DNA of 64,000 nt, from NCBI RefSeq assembly GCF_000966265.1, contig NZ_LANF01000004.1, positions 1-64,000 on the forward strand. The letters are read 5' to 3'. The position numbers and the translations under genes are program-made. Every line of letters starts with the position of its first letter. The first letter of the stretch is position 1. A model generated the notes under the pieces. It had not been told where the DNA came from. It did no database searches and was given only the letters and a program-made list of their open reading frames with translations. Shown one piece after another: positions 9,832 to 18,807 of the stretch. The stretch is from Palaeococcus ferrophilus DSM 13482. Lineage in GTDB: Archaea; Methanobacteriota_B; Thermococci; Thermococcales; Thermococcaceae.

Positions 9832-10524
9832 TCATTCCCTCCCCCCGAGTTCAACTATTCCGCGGCCGATAACGCCTAGGTACTTCTCCCCGGCGCAGGA
9901 GAGGCAGTATGGCTTTCCATCCACGTAAACGGCCCTCGTTTCCATGACGAGCTCTCCGCAACTGGAGCAGCGGAGGCTGTTGAAGATGGGCGCCTGCTCT
10001 ATCGGAGGAATCTTTACCCGCTCGATTTTGAACTCCTCCCTCGGCAGGTGGAGCATCCTCATAGCGGCCTCCTCCCACAGCTCCCAGAGGCGTTTCCTCT
10101 CCTCAGGTGTCCCTTTACGCTCCTTCACGACCCTGTTGAAGAGCTCCGTAGCACCGGACGGGTAGTACTTCGCCAGTTTCTCAGCATCAGCGTAGACCCT
10201 AACCCCCTCCCAGGTCGAGCGCTTCACGAGCGTTAAAGCCGTCTTTCCGAGGTCGAGGTAGATAAGGGAGTTGTTCCCGAGTGTGCAGCCCGTTGCGACC
10301 TGGACGCCGTCCGTGAAGCAGCTGTTGACCTCGACTATCGCCAAGATCGACTCATCGACGCTTCCTGAGTAGTCAAGCCTTCCGACGCCGAGTTCCTCCA
10401 TCGCCACCAGCGACGCCCTTATTCCAAGCGCGAGGTAGGGGCATACGTGCCCGTGGAACTCCCTCGCGTACTCCAGGATGCCCTCTGCATTCCTCTCCCC
10501 AACGAGTTTGTTGAGCGTGAGCAT
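9832..10524 (-). CDS. FmdE-family protein with C-terminal zinc ribbon
   Basis: 230 residues. The N-terminal FmdE-like domain starts with [18 protein letters not shown], the conserved His/Cys metal motif of this family, and has [20 protein letters not shown] around residues 68-87. A C-terminal zinc ribbon carries CSSCGE and CLSCAGE. FmdE proteins were named from molybdenum formylmethanofuran dehydrogenase operons, but their biochemistry is unclear. It is the first gene of the ABC operon, ending two bases before the binding-protein start, so a role in handling the imported metal or cofactor is a fair inference. Confidence 0.85.
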   Translation of the reverse strand: MLTLNKLVGERNAEGILEYAREFHGHVCPYLALGIRASLVAMEELGVGRLDYSGSVDESILAIVEVNSCFTDGVQVATGCTLGNNSLIYLDLGKTALTLVKRSTWEGVRVYADAEKLAKYYPSGATELFNRVVKERKGTPEERKRLWELWEEAAMRMLHLPREEFKIERVKIPPIEQAPIFNSLRCSSCGELVMETRAVYVDGKPYCLSCAGEKYLGVIGRGIVELGGRE

Positions 10525-10675
10525 GGTATCACCAATTTGAGATAAAGTAGCACGATTTTTAACAATTTTTTAATCTGAGTGTTATGAACAAAAGGTTAAA
10601 ACCCCTTCGGAGGAGAGGCACCATTTCCCAAAATGGGAGCATTATTCAGAAAATACAGAGAAGAGTGCGTGGGCT
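10525..10675 (-). promoter_or_regulatory. nikR to FmdE-operon intergenic region
   Basis: 151 bp that must hold the FmdE-ABC operon promoter unless it is read from nikR. AT-rich stretches at about 10550-10572 (minus strand TTAAAAAATTG) could be a TATA box, and a GGTGAT site precedes the FmdE ATG. A short dyad TCCCA-AAA-TGGGA lies at 10626-10638. No clear match to bacterial NikR operators was seen. Confidence 0.4.
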
Positions 10676-11092
10676 TCAGACCAGCTCCCTGCCCGTTCCT
10701 GTCATCACGAGCTTCCCGTGCTTGACCCCCTTGAGGCTGAGCAGTCTGTCCGCTATCTCCTTTATCCTGCTCGCTTTCCCCTTGACGATGACGACCTCGA
10801 GGCAGTTGTGCTCGTCCATGTGGACGTGTATGCTCGACACTATCTCCGTCAAGTAGTCGTGCTGGAGGTCGAGGAGCTCCTTAACAACCTCCGCCTCATC
10901 GTGGTTGTAGAGGAGGGTTATCGTTCCCGCCACTTCCCTATCACCTTCCTCCCACTCGTGGCGGATTATAAAATCTCTCATCATGTCCCTTATGGCCTCG
11001 CTCCTGTTCACGTACCCCTTATCCTCGATTATCCTGTCGAACCTGTCAAGAAGCTCCTTGGGAACGGAGACACCGAAACGTATTACACTCAT
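10676..11092 (-). CDS. nikR: Nickel-responsive transcriptional regulator NikR
   Basis: 138 residues: an N-terminal ribbon-helix-helix ([19 protein letters not shown]) and a C-terminal ACT-like domain. The high-affinity nickel ligands are present: His78, His89, His91 and Cys97 ([11 protein letters not shown]). The ATG at 11092 lies 6 nt after GGAGGGGG; the ATG two codons earlier touches that site. It represses nickel uptake when Ni is bound. It lies between mobA and the FmdE-ABC operon on the same strand, making that operon its obvious candidate target. Confidence 0.95.
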   Translation of the reverse strand: MSVIRFGVSVPKELLDRFDRIIEDKGYVNRSEAIRDMMRDFIIRHEWEEGDREVAGTITLLYNHDEAEVVKELLDLQHDYLTEIVSSIHVHMDEHNCLEVVIVKGKASRIKEIADRLLSLKGVKHGKLVMTGTGRELV

Positions 11093-11169
11093 GAACATCC
11101 CCCTCCAAAGTACGTCAACATTCTTTTTTAAATTTAGTTTAACCTTCGGTTCTGAACCTCTGCGGAAGC

Positions 11170-11748
11170 CTACAGGCCGCGGTGGATTCTCCGGAGGTCA
11201 TCCCTCGTGTTCACGTTGAAGAAGCTCTCCCTCCACTCCGCGGGCAGCTCTTCTATTTCAAGGTAGCAGGCGTCGCTCTCCCTTATCGCCTGGTTTATCG
11301 CGTAGTTTCCTGCCGCTATCTGTTCTCCCAGGAGCTTTTGGAACCCCTTGGAATAGGCCGCGTGTAGGGGCTCAATGTAACCGTTGGCCCAGCGGGGGAC
11401 GCACGCTAGCTTTTTGGTTTCGTAAAAGCGCTCTATCATGTAATCAACGAACTCGGGAACGAGGAGGGGCATGTCTCCGGCGACCACGAAGGCATCGCCC
11501 ATATCCAGTGCGGTGTAAACCCCCCCTATCGGGCCCACGGTGAGTTTGTCCACCACAACAGCGTAGCCAAGTTTCTCCAGCTCCCCGACGTTCTCGGGGG
11601 AGGTCACCAGAACTATCTCCCTAATTCCTGCGGCTCTTTCGAGCCTCTCAAGCGCGTGGAGCAGAAGAGGTTTGCCACCGACCCTGAAGAGCAGCTTGTT
11701 ACCCCTGAAACGCGTCCCTCTTCCCCCTGCGAGCACCGCGCCTATCAT
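11170..11748 (-). CDS. mobA: Molybdenum cofactor guanylyltransferase MobA-like
   Basis: Transfers GMP from GTP to molybdopterin (with Mo or W) to give the dinucleotide cofactor. The 192 residues start with the nucleotidyltransferase loop [14 protein letters not shown] and contain VAGDMPLL with the catalytic Asp pair region, and a C-terminal [12 protein letters not shown]. In this lineage tungsten is the usual metal. It stands alone, 70 bp upstream of nikR on the same strand; a related nucleotidyltransferase role cannot be fully excluded. Confidence 0.85.
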   Translation of the reverse strand: MIGAVLAGGRGTRFRGNKLLFRVGGKPLLLHALERLERAAGIREIVLVTSPENVGELEKLGYAVVVDKLTVGPIGGVYTALDMGDAFVVAGDMPLLVPEFVDYMIERFYETKKLACVPRWANGYIEPLHAAYSKGFQKLLGEQIAAGNYAINQAIRESDACYLEIEELPAEWRESFFNVNTRDDLRRIHRGL

Positions 11749-11779
11749 TGTGCTCCCCTAAAAAGATTGGGGAGGAACG

Positions 11780-12100
11780 TTATAAACCTGCCCTTTGGAG
11801 TTCCCTTAACTCTTCGAGCCTCAAAAGAACCTCTTCCCTGTTTCTTATAAGGTTCTGCCTGGCGACCTCTTTTCCGTCCTTAAGGTAGACCAGTGTCGGG
11901 ACGTTGAGGACGTCAAAGCGGTTCACCAGGTCGCTCCACTCCTCCGCATTCACGTGGATTACTTTAATTTCAGGGAACTCCTCGCTGACCTCCTTCATAA
12001 AGTTCTCCACAAGCCTGCACGGGGGACAGCCTGGGATTGAGAACCACAGCACAGCCTTCCCTTTTTCGAAGTCCACCTTTCCGTCGTACTCGACTATCAT
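11780..12100 (-). CDS. Thioredoxin-like protein with CPPC active site
   Basis: A 106-residue thioredoxin fold with the motif SIPGCPPCRLVE around residues 23-34 and the cis-Pro loop NVPTLVYLKDG. No signal peptide, so probably cytosolic. The start at 12100 follows GAGGTGG; a GTG at 12109 is also open. It lies 10 bp behind copA in the same direction, so it may keep copper-binding cysteines of CopA or a chaperone reduced (inference). It resembles the small CPPC/CPYC redoxins of hyperthermophilic archaea. Confidence 0.85.
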   Translation of the reverse strand: MIVEYDGKVDFEKGKAVLWFSIPGCPPCRLVENFMKEVSEEFPEIKVIHVNAEEWSDLVNRFDVLNVPTLVYLKDGKEVARQNLIRNREEVLLRLEELRELQRAGL

Positions 12101-12110
12101 CTCGACCACC

Positions 12111-14510
12111 TCAAACGTTTGCCCTCTTCAGGAGCAGGGAGTTCGTGACGACGCTCACGCTGCTTACGCTCATCGCACCTGCGGCCCACTCGGGCTGGAA
12201 CTCAATTCCGAAGAGGAGGAACGCCAGCCCCGCCGCGAAGGGTATGAGCATCGTGTTGTAGAACATGGCCCAGAAGATGTTCTGCTTTATCTTCCCGAGT
12301 GTCCTCTGGCTGAGCTTTATGGCCTTAACCACGTCCCTCGGGTCGTTTTTCATGAGCACGATGTCGCCGCTCTCCATCGCTATGTCCGTCGCGTTCCCGA
12401 CCGCTACCCCTATGTCGGCCTGTGCCAGGGCCGGAGCGTCGTTGATACCATCTCCCACGAAGATAACTATCTCGCCCTTCTCCTGGAGTTTCTTCACCTC
12501 GTTGGCCTTGTCTCCCGGCAGAACCTCTGCCAGAATGTAGTCCACGCCGAGGGTTCTCCCTATTGCCTCCGCCGTCCTCCTGTTGTCGCCGGTAATCATG
12601 CCGACCTTCTTGCCCATCCTGTGGAGCTCCTCGATGGCCTCCCTGGCGCCTTCTTTTATCGTGTCCGCTATTCCGAGAATGCCCGCTATCTGCTCGTCTA
12701 TCGCCACAACGACAGCAGTCTTGGCCTCGTTTTCGAGCCTCTGGAGGGTCTCCTCCACCGCTCCAAGGTTGAGGCCCCTCTCCACCATAAGTTTCCTGTT
12801 TCCAGCCAATACCTCCTTTCCTCCGATAACGGCCCTGACTCCTTTCCCAGTAATCGCCTCAAACTCCGCCGGCTCCTCAACCTCAAGCCCGAGCTCCTTC
12901 GCCTTCCTCACAACTGCCTCTCCCAGCGGGTGCTCGGAGCGCTTTTCAGCCGAAGCGACGAGCCTAAGGAACTCCTCTTCACTCATTCCAAGCGCGATGA
13001 CGTCTGTAACCTCCGGCTGTCCCTTGGTGAGCGTTCCCGTCTTGTCGAAAAGAACGACGGTTGCCTTCCTCGCTATCTCCAGCACCTCTCCGTTCTTTAT
13101 GAGGATGCCCATCTCAGCCCCTTTTCCCATCCCGACGGTCAGGGCCGTTGGGGTCGCCAATCCGAAGGCACAGGGGCAGGCTATGACGAGGACGCTGAGG
13201 AGCGTCGTGAAGGCAAATAGTACCGGCTCGTCCGCGATGAAGTACCAGTAGGCGAAGGAAAGGAGGGCTATCGTGAGCACCGCCGGGATGAAATAGGCCA
13301 CGATTCTGTCAGCGAGCCGCTGTATCGGCGGCTTCGTGTTCTGTGCCTCCTCGACGAGCCTTATTATCTGGGCCAGAACCGTGTCCCTGCCAACGCGCTT
13401 TGCCTCAACCTTAAGCACGGAGTTCCTGTTTATCGTTCCGCCTATGACCTCGTCGCCCTTCCTCTTCAGGTTGGGCACCGGTTCGCCGGTTATCATCGAC
13501 TCGTCGACGTAGCTCTCGCCCTCGAGGACAACCCCGTCAACCGGAATTCTCTCGCCGGGTTTGACTATCACGATGTCGCCGACTTTTACCTCACCTATCG
13601 GAACCTCGATCTCCTTCCCGTCCATTAAAACCAGGGCTTTCTTCGCCTGAAGACCCATGAGCTTCTTTATGGCCTCGCTTGTCCTCCCTTTCGCCCTCGT
13701 CTCAAGGAACCTGCCGAGCAGAAGGAAGGCCATGAGAAGAACGCTGGCCTCGTAGAAGTTGAACTCCTCAGGAATTATCCCGATGGTTGCCAGGACGCTC
13801 GCAAAGTATGCCGAACCTATGCCGAGGGAGTACATGACCTCCATCGTCAGCGTTTTATGCTTGAGCGAGGAGATCGCCTTCCCGAATATCCCCCTCCCCG
13901 CGTAGGCTATTGCTACCGTTGCCAGGACGAACTGGATCGGCATTAGGTATGGTATCTCTATCCCAAAACGGTCCACCTGCATGGAGGCGAAGAGCGCTAT
14001 CCCGATGCTCCACGCAACGGCCAGCTTCTTCTTCATGTCCCTGAGGGCCTTTTCCCTAAGCTCCCTCTCGACGTCGTGGGTCTCTTCTCCCTCCACACCA
14101 ATGAACTGGTAGCCGACGCTCTCAACGGCCTTCCTGATGTCCTCCAGATCTACAACGCTCGGCTCATAGCTTACTTTTGCGGTCTCCGTTCCGAGGTTGA
14201 CGCTTGCTTCTAGAACACCCGGGAGTTCTTTAAGGGCCGCCTCTATCGTCTTGGCACACATGGCACAGGTCATTCCACCTATCTTGACCACCACATCCTT
14301 CCTCTCGCGAACCACTGTGTAGCCGACGTCCTCAATGGCCTTGATAATCCGGTTCAAACCGACCTCGGACTCGTTGAAGCTGACGAAGACAGTTTCTGTT
14401 CCTAGATTTGCTTTGGCGTCCTTCACGCCCGGAAGTTCCTTTAGGGCGGTCTCTATGGTTTTAACGCACATGGCACACGTCATACCGTTGACCTTGAGAG
14501 TGATCTCCAT
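12111..14510 (-). CDS. copA: Copper-exporting P1B-type ATPase CopA
   Basis: 799 residues. Two N-terminal heavy-metal domains with GMTCAMC motifs; transmembrane helices with the Cu(I) site CPC in [13 protein letters not shown]; phosphorylation motif DKTGTLT; the P1B HP locus SEHPLGEAV; and hinge [10 protein letters not shown]. It pumps Cu(I) out of the cytosol. The ATG at 14510 follows GGTGAAG. A divergent TRASH-domain regulator gene lies across a 115-bp shared promoter region. Confidence 0.95.
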   Translation of the reverse strand: MEITLKVNGMTCAMCVKTIETALKELPGVKDAKANLGTETVFVSFNESEVGLNRIIKAIEDVGYTVVRERKDVVVKIGGMTCAMCAKTIEAALKELPGVLEASVNLGTETAKVSYEPSVVDLEDIRKAVESVGYQFIGVEGEETHDVERELREKALRDMKKKLAVAWSIGIALFASMQVDRFGIEIPYLMPIQFVLATVAIAYAGRGIFGKAISSLKHKTLTMEVMYSLGIGSAYFASVLATIGIIPEEFNFYEASVLLMAFLLLGRFLETRAKGRTSEAIKKLMGLQAKKALVLMDGKEIEVPIGEVKVGDIVIVKPGERIPVDGVVLEGESYVDESMITGEPVPNLKRKGDEVIGGTINRNSVLKVEAKRVGRDTVLAQIIRLVEEAQNTKPPIQRLADRIVAYFIPAVLTIALLSFAYWYFIADEPVLFAFTTLLSVLVIACPCAFGLATPTALTVGMGKGAEMGILIKNGEVLEIARKATVVLFDKTGTLTKGQPEVTDVIALGMSEEEFLRLVASAEKRSEHPLGEAVVRKAKELGLEVEEPAEFEAITGKGVRAVIGGKEVLAGNRKLMVERGLNLGAVEETLQRLENEAKTAVVVAIDEQIAGILGIADTIKEGAREAIEELHRMGKKVGMITGDNRRTAEAIGRTLGVDYILAEVLPGDKANEVKKLQEKGEIVIFVGDGINDAPALAQADIGVAVGNATDIAMESGDIVLMKNDPRDVVKAIKLSQRTLGKIKQNIFWAMFYNTMLIPFAAGLAFLLFGIEFQPEWAAGAMSVSSVSVVTNSLLLKRANV

Positions 14511-14565
14511 TTTCTTCACCGATAGTTATTACGCTGCCAGCCTTATGGGGGTTATTTTTTACACT

Positions 14566-14578
14566 TTGAAAAATTCAA
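14566..14578. promoter_or_regulatory. Dyad in the copA/regulator intergenic region
   Basis: TTGAA-AAA-TTCAA, a perfect inverted repeat between the two divergent genes. It sits just upstream of a TATA-like sequence for copA (about 14548-14557, minus strand) and before TTTTTATAG at about 14586-14594 serving the regulator. A plausible operator for the copper regulator; the assignment is by position only. Confidence 0.45.
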
Positions 14579-14625
14579 GCGAAGAATTTTTATAGTTTGA
14601 AAACAAGATATAGGCGGTGACTGGA

Positions 14626-15210
14626 ATGACACTGGATGAACTGGACCTAAAGCTTATCTACCTCCTGATGGACAATTCGAGACTCAGCATCTCCGAACTG
14701 GCCGAGAGGCTTGGCGTAAGCAGGCCCACGGTAAGGGCAAGGCTGGAGAAGCTTGAGAAGGAAGGGATGATACAGGGCTACACGATAAAGCTCAACCCCG
14801 ACCTGCTCAGGGCCCACAACGTCGTTGCCCTAATCGTAAAAACGGACGAACCGGATAAGATGAAGGGTTTTGAGGAGATAATCGAGATAAACCGCTTCAC
14901 GAGCAGAAAGTACCTGATAAAGATCGCGGTTGAGAGCATGGAGGAGTTGAGGAAAGTCATTGAGGGGGCAGGTTTTGAGGTGCTCGAGATAATGCCAATA
15001 CTGGAGAGCATAGAGAAAAAGACCCCACCCAAGGTCAAGGTGCCCTTTAAGTGCGACTACTGCGGGAAGGAGATAGTGGGCGAGCCCATCGTTTACAAAT
15101 ACCGCAACAAGGTGTACTTCTTCTGCTGCCCGACGTGCTTCAGGGAGTTCAGGAAGACGAGGGAGAACCTGGAAAAGCTAAAGAACCCCGAGGGACACCA
15201 TGAGCATTGA
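14626..15210 (+). CDS. Copper-responsive Lrp-like regulator with TRASH domain (CopT/CopR type)
   Basis: 194 residues. An N-terminal Lrp/AsnC-type winged helix-turn-helix (ISELAERLGVSRPTVRARLE), a central sensor-like region, and a C-terminal TRASH metal-binding segment with KCDYCGKE and FFCCPTCFREF. A His-rich tail (GHHEH) follows. Divergent from copA, the arrangement described for archaeal Cu regulators in Saccharolobus and Thermococcus. A GGTGA site five bases before ATG 14626 favours it over GTG 14617. It probably controls copA by sensing Cu(I) with the TRASH cysteines. Confidence 0.88.
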   Translation: MTLDELDLKLIYLLMDNSRLSISELAERLGVSRPTVRARLEKLEKEGMIQGYTIKLNPDLLRAHNVVALIVKTDEPDKMKGFEEIIEINRFTSRKYLIKIAVESMEELRKVIEGAGFEVLEIMPILESIEKKTPPKVKVPFKCDYCGKEIVGEPIVYKYRNKVYFFCCPTCFREFRKTRENLEKLKNPEGHHEH

Positions 15211-15276
15211 TTTCTCCTGCCCCTTCAACCTTTTGCAGTCATCCTAACTAATAAAAAGAGCGGGGAAGGAAGAGAG

Positions 15277-16272
15277 TCACTCCTCCGGCTTCGGGAGGGT
15301 GACTTCGACACCGAGAACCTTCCACATTGCCTTGATCTGCTCGCGCATCTCGTCTATGGCCTCTGGCTGCTTGAAGAGGTGCTTGAACCTGCCCTGGTAC
15401 TTGAGGTACTCCTCGATGGGCTTCTTGAACTCAATGGCGACTATCTTGCCGCCTTCGCGTTTGACCTTGGCGCCTCCTCCCGGTGCCTGTATTTTGATGT
15501 TGTGGAAGTCGCCGTTCTCGATCTCGAAGAGCGGCCAGACGCCGGTCTCGATGGCGAGCCTTGTTATCTCTACACTCTTTTCAGGTGGAGCACGCCACCC
15601 CGGCACACAGGTACACTGTACCTGCACAAACGCCGGTCCGTCGACCTTGGCCGCTTTCTTCATCTTCCTCACGAAGTCGAAGGGGTTGGCAACGCTTGCA
15701 GTGGCAACGTACGGAATCTGGTGGGCGGCCGCTATCAGAGCAACCCACTTCTTGGGCTTGTCCTCACCGATGGAGAGCTTGCCCGGCGGGCTGGTGGTTG
15801 TCCAGGCACCGTAGGGGGTGGAGCTTGACCTCTGTATTCCGGTGTTCATGTATGCCTCGTTGTCGTACATGAGGTAAACGACGTTGTGCCTCCTCTCGAG
15901 CATACCGCTCAAAGCCTGCATACCGATGTCGGCGGTTCCGCCGTCACCGCCTATGGCGAGTATCTTGCCCTTTCTGCCGAGCTTCTTCCAGGCCGCCTCA
16001 ACACCGCTTGCCGCGGCCGCGGCGTTCTCGAAGGCCACGTGAACCCACGGGGCCCTCCACGCGGTGTACGGGAAGACGGCGCTAACGACCTCCATACATC
16101 CGGTGGCCTGGGCTACGGCGAAGGCGTTTGGATCTCCGAACTTCTCTTCCATGGCCTCGCTGAAGGCCTTGGTGGCGAGCTTGAGAGCGATGGCACAGCC
16201 ACAGCCTGCACAGGCTGCATGCCCGGGTGCCCAGTACTCGCGGGTGGTAATCGGGGGTTTCCTAACGGCCAT
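15277..16272 (-). CDS. porB: Pyruvate:ferredoxin oxidoreductase beta subunit
   Basis: 331 residues with the thiamine-diphosphate motif [15 protein letters not shown] and the cluster cysteines ACAGCGC near the N-terminus. With PorA, PorD and shared PorG it oxidises pyruvate to acetyl-CoA and CO2, reducing ferredoxin. The ATG at 16272 follows GAGGTGAGG; the GTG three codons earlier is part of that site. Last gene of the vor-por cluster. Assigned POR rather than VOR because the known Pyrococcus order is porG-vorDAB-porDAB. Confidence 0.9.
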   Translation of the reverse strand: MAVRKPPITTREYWAPGHAACAGCGCAIALKLATKAFSEAMEEKFGDPNAFAVAQATGCMEVVSAVFPYTAWRAPWVHVAFENAAAAASGVEAAWKKLGRKGKILAIGGDGGTADIGMQALSGMLERRHNVVYLMYDNEAYMNTGIQRSSSTPYGAWTTTSPPGKLSIGEDKPKKWVALIAAAHQIPYVATASVANPFDFVRKMKKAAKVDGPAFVQVQCTCVPGWRAPPEKSVEITRLAIETGVWPLFEIENGDFHNIKIQAPGGGAKVKREGGKIVAIEFKKPIEEYLKYQGRFKHLFKQPEAIDEMREQIKAMWKVLGVEVTLPKPEE

Positions 16273-16282
16273 TTTCCTCACC

Positions 16283-17467
16283 TCACAGTATCTCCTTCCT
16301 CAATCCAATCCAGGTGACCTCATCAACCTTCTCGCCGTTGAGGGCCTTCCTGCTTATCTCAAGGACTTCGTCGAGGTTCTGGAACGTGACGTCCCTTCCA
16401 CCGAGCCCGAGTATGAAGTCGAGGATTATCGGCTTCTCCTTGCAGTTGATGAGGGCCCTGCTGAAGTCTTGGAAGAGGGCTCCACCGACGCTGAATGTGA
16501 CGTTCTTCTCGAGGAGCGCGAGAACCTTGGCCTTCTTTGCCAGCTCCCTAACCTCTTCAACCGGGAACGGCCTGTAGACGGTGAGCTTCGCCGCTCCGAC
16601 CTTGATGCCCTTCTCCCTGAGAGCATCAACGTACTCCTTGACGGTACCGGCGAGAGAACCCATGGTGACAAAGATTATCTCGGCGTCCTCAGTGCGGTAC
16701 TCCTCAATCTTCTGGTACTTTCTGCCGAACTTCTTCTCGAACTCGGCGAAGACCTCGTCAATGACCTTCTTGGCGTTCTCGTTGGCCTCCCAGACCGTGT
16801 ATCTGGCCTCCATGTAGTGGGCCGGGAACGCTAAAGTTCCCTGGGTTATCGGCCTGCTCGGGTCGAGGTAAGCATATTTGGGCTCGTACTCACCGAGGAA
16901 CTCATCAACGACCTCCTGGTCGGGTATCTCGACGGGCTCGACCGTGTGGGTGAGGATGAAGGCGTCGAAGCCGACCATTGCCGGAAGGAGAACCCTCTCA
17001 TCCTCGGCGACCTTAAAGGCGGCGAGGATAAGGTCAAGGGCTTCCTGGTTGTTCTCGGCGTAGAACTGGAGCCATCCGGTGTCGCGCTCGCTTATCGTGT
17101 CCTGCCAGTCGTTCCAGATGTTGATGGGAGCGCTGAGTGAGCGGTTTCCAACGGCAATGACTATAGGAAGCCTCATTCCCGCTGCTATGAAAAGTATCTC
17201 GTGCATCAAAGCGAGACCCTGGGAGGCGGTGGCGGTGAAGGTTCTAACCCCAGCGGCGCTTGCTCCAACACAGGCTGAAATAGCGGAGTGCTCGCTCTCG
17301 ACCTTGATGAACTCCGCGTCAAGCTCACCATCGGCGACGAACTCACTTATCTTCTCTGGAACGAGTGTTGACGGAGTAATGGGGAAAGCGGCTATAACCT
17401 TTGGCTTGGCAAGCTTAGCCGCCCAGGCGGCCGCTTCGTTAGCTTTCATAACCTTTCTTATCGGCAT
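16283..17467 (-). CDS. porA: Pyruvate:ferredoxin oxidoreductase alpha subunit
   Basis: 394 residues from the ATG at 17467 (GAGGTGG upstream). Typical alpha-subunit features are AAFPITPST near residue 30, [29 protein letters not shown] and the C-terminal [13 protein letters not shown]. It binds the pyrophosphate side of TPP together with the beta subunit. The gene order D-A-B is tightly packed, with gaps of about 10 bp. Confidence 0.92.
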   Translation of the reverse strand: MPIRKVMKANEAAAWAAKLAKPKVIAAFPITPSTLVPEKISEFVADGELDAEFIKVESEHSAISACVGASAAGVRTFTATASQGLALMHEILFIAAGMRLPIVIAVGNRSLSAPINIWNDWQDTISERDTGWLQFYAENNQEALDLILAAFKVAEDERVLLPAMVGFDAFILTHTVEPVEIPDQEVVDEFLGEYEPKYAYLDPSRPITQGTLAFPAHYMEARYTVWEANENAKKVIDEVFAEFEKKFGRKYQKIEEYRTEDAEIIFVTMGSLAGTVKEYVDALREKGIKVGAAKLTVYRPFPVEEVRELAKKAKVLALLEKNVTFSVGGALFQDFSRALINCKEKPIILDFILGLGGRDVTFQNLDEVLEISRKALNGEKVDEVTWIGLRKEIL

Positions 17468-17477
17468 CCTTACCACC

Positions 17478-17795
17478 TCACTTGCTCTCCCTAACCATTA
17501 CGATTGCATCAACCGGGCACTCGTTGGCACATATACCACAGCCCTTACAGTAGTCGTAATCGAAGACCGGGTAGCCCTCCTCATCGAGGTAGATGGCCGG
17601 CTCGGGGCAGTAGATGTAGCAGAGGTAGCACCGCGTACACTTGTCGCGGTTGAACTCGGGCATGAAGACTCTCCAAGAACCCGTTTTGTTTATTACGCTG
17701 CTCCCCGGGATAGTGGCTATCGCTCCGGGGGTCATCTTTTCGCTATACTCCTTCGCCACCCTTTCGATGTTTTCCTTAAAGGGAGTTTCAACCAT
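17478..17795 (-). CDS. porD: Pyruvate:ferredoxin oxidoreductase delta (ferredoxin-like) subunit
   Basis: 105 residues from the ATG at 17795, preceded by GGAGGTGA. It carries two 4Fe-4S motifs, CTRCYLCYIYCPEP and CKGCGICANECP, which relay electrons from TPP to external ferredoxin. It heads the por half and is preceded by its own promoter-like sequence (separate entry). Confidence 0.93.
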   Translation of the reverse strand: MVETPFKENIERVAKEYSEKMTPGAIATIPGSSVINKTGSWRVFMPEFNRDKCTRCYLCYIYCPEPAIYLDEEGYPVFDYDYCKGCGICANECPVDAIVMVRESK

Positions 17796-17836
17796 ATACG
17801 TCACCTCCGGTGATACACATTAATGCTCCCGCCTTC

Positions 17837-17846
17837 CTTTATATGC
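17837..17846 (-). promoter_or_regulatory. Internal promoter before porDAB
   Basis: Minus-strand GCATATAAAG with an upstream purine-rich TTTTCGCAA. It sits in the 71-bp gap between vorB and porD, the only sizeable gap among the six DAB genes. Transcription would start near 17815, leaving a leader of about 20 nt with GGAGGTGA. Confidence 0.65.
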
Positions 17847-17866
17847 ATTGCGAAAATTAAAGGGGG

Positions 17867-18802
17867 TCAGCCGAACACCTCGGCCTTCTTCTTGAGTTCC
17901 TCCCACTCCCTGAGCACCCACTGCTGGAGGTTCTCAATGTCCTCCTTGGTCATGTACTTGAACCTGCCCTGGTACTTGAGGTACTCCTCGATCGGCTTGG
18001 GTTCCTTCTTTGTTGAGGGCATGTTGATCTTGTACCTGCCGTTCTCGTACTCGAAGAGCGGGAAGTAGGCCGTCTGAACGGCCAGCCTTGCCAGCTCAAT
18101 GCTCTTGTCCGTTGGGGCCCTCCAGCCCGTTGGGCACGGGGCGAAGAGCTGAATGAAGCTCGCACCCGGAGTTTCCCTCGCCTTCTTGAGCTTCCTCATG
18201 AAGTCCTCGGGGAAGGCTATGCTGGCCGTTGCGGCGTAGGCTGGCTTGTGGGCTATCACTATGTCAATGACCTTCTTCTTGGGCCTCTGCTCGAGGAAGT
18301 GCTCCTTTCCTCCGGGGGTGTTGGTTGTCCAGGCACCCTGGGGGGTTGAGCTTGAGCGCTGTATTCCGGTGTTCATGTAAGCCTCGTTGTCGTACATTAT
18401 GTAAAGGCCGTCGTGATTCCTCTCGAGGAATCCACTGAGGGCCTGAAGGCCGATATCGGCGGTTCCACCGTCGCCGGCCCAGCCAACGACCATAACTCCA
18501 TCCTCGCCCTTGACCTTGTAGCCCTTGGCTTTTAGCGCCGCCTCGATACCTCCCATGACCGCTCCGGTGGTCTCGAAGGCGGTGTGGAAAAGTGGTGCTC
18601 CGAGGGTGGAGTAAGGCCACGGTCCAGCAATGATTGTTGAACAGCACGCGGGGATTGTGAAGATGGTTTTCTTCCCGTATGCCTTGAGCACGTACCTCAA
18701 TCCGAGGGCAGCGCCACAGCCCTGGCAGGCGGTGTGGCCGGCGTAAAAGTACTCCTCTGCCGGAAGGCTAAGCCTCTTTTTAACGTTCTCAGGAATCTCC
18801 AT
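17867..18802 (-). CDS. vorB: 2-ketoisovalerate:ferredoxin oxidoreductase beta subunit
   Basis: 311 residues, TPP-binding beta subunit ([15 protein letters not shown]) with N-terminal cluster cysteines ACQGCGA. VOR oxidises branched-chain 2-oxoacids from peptide catabolism to acyl-CoA. The ATG at 18802 follows GAGGTGAG. A close paralogue of porB, but with a distinct middle segment (IPACCSTIIAG). Which set is VOR and which POR is inferred from the conserved Pyrococcus order. Confidence 0.88.
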   Translation of the reverse strand: MEIPENVKKRLSLPAEEYFYAGHTACQGCGAALGLRYVLKAYGKKTIFTIPACCSTIIAGPWPYSTLGAPLFHTAFETTGAVMGGIEAALKAKGYKVKGEDGVMVVGWAGDGGTADIGLQALSGFLERNHDGLYIMYDNEAYMNTGIQRSSSTPQGAWTTNTPGGKEHFLEQRPKKKVIDIVIAHKPAYAATASIAFPEDFMRKLKKARETPGASFIQLFAPCPTGWRAPTDKSIELARLAVQTAYFPLFEYENGRYKINMPSTKKEPKPIEEYLKYQGRFKYMTKEDIENLQQWVLREWEELKKKAEVFG

Positions 18803-18807
18803 TTTTC

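Noticed and set aside
10626-10638. TCCCA-AAA-TGGGA dyad as a NikR operator
   Set aside because: Too short and unlike known NikR sites; recorded only as part of the intergenic entry.
11904-13220. Long plus-strand open frame of 438 codons opposite copA and the redoxin
   Set aside because: It lies wholly antisense to well-recognised genes and has no family features; GC-rich codon bias produces such shadows.
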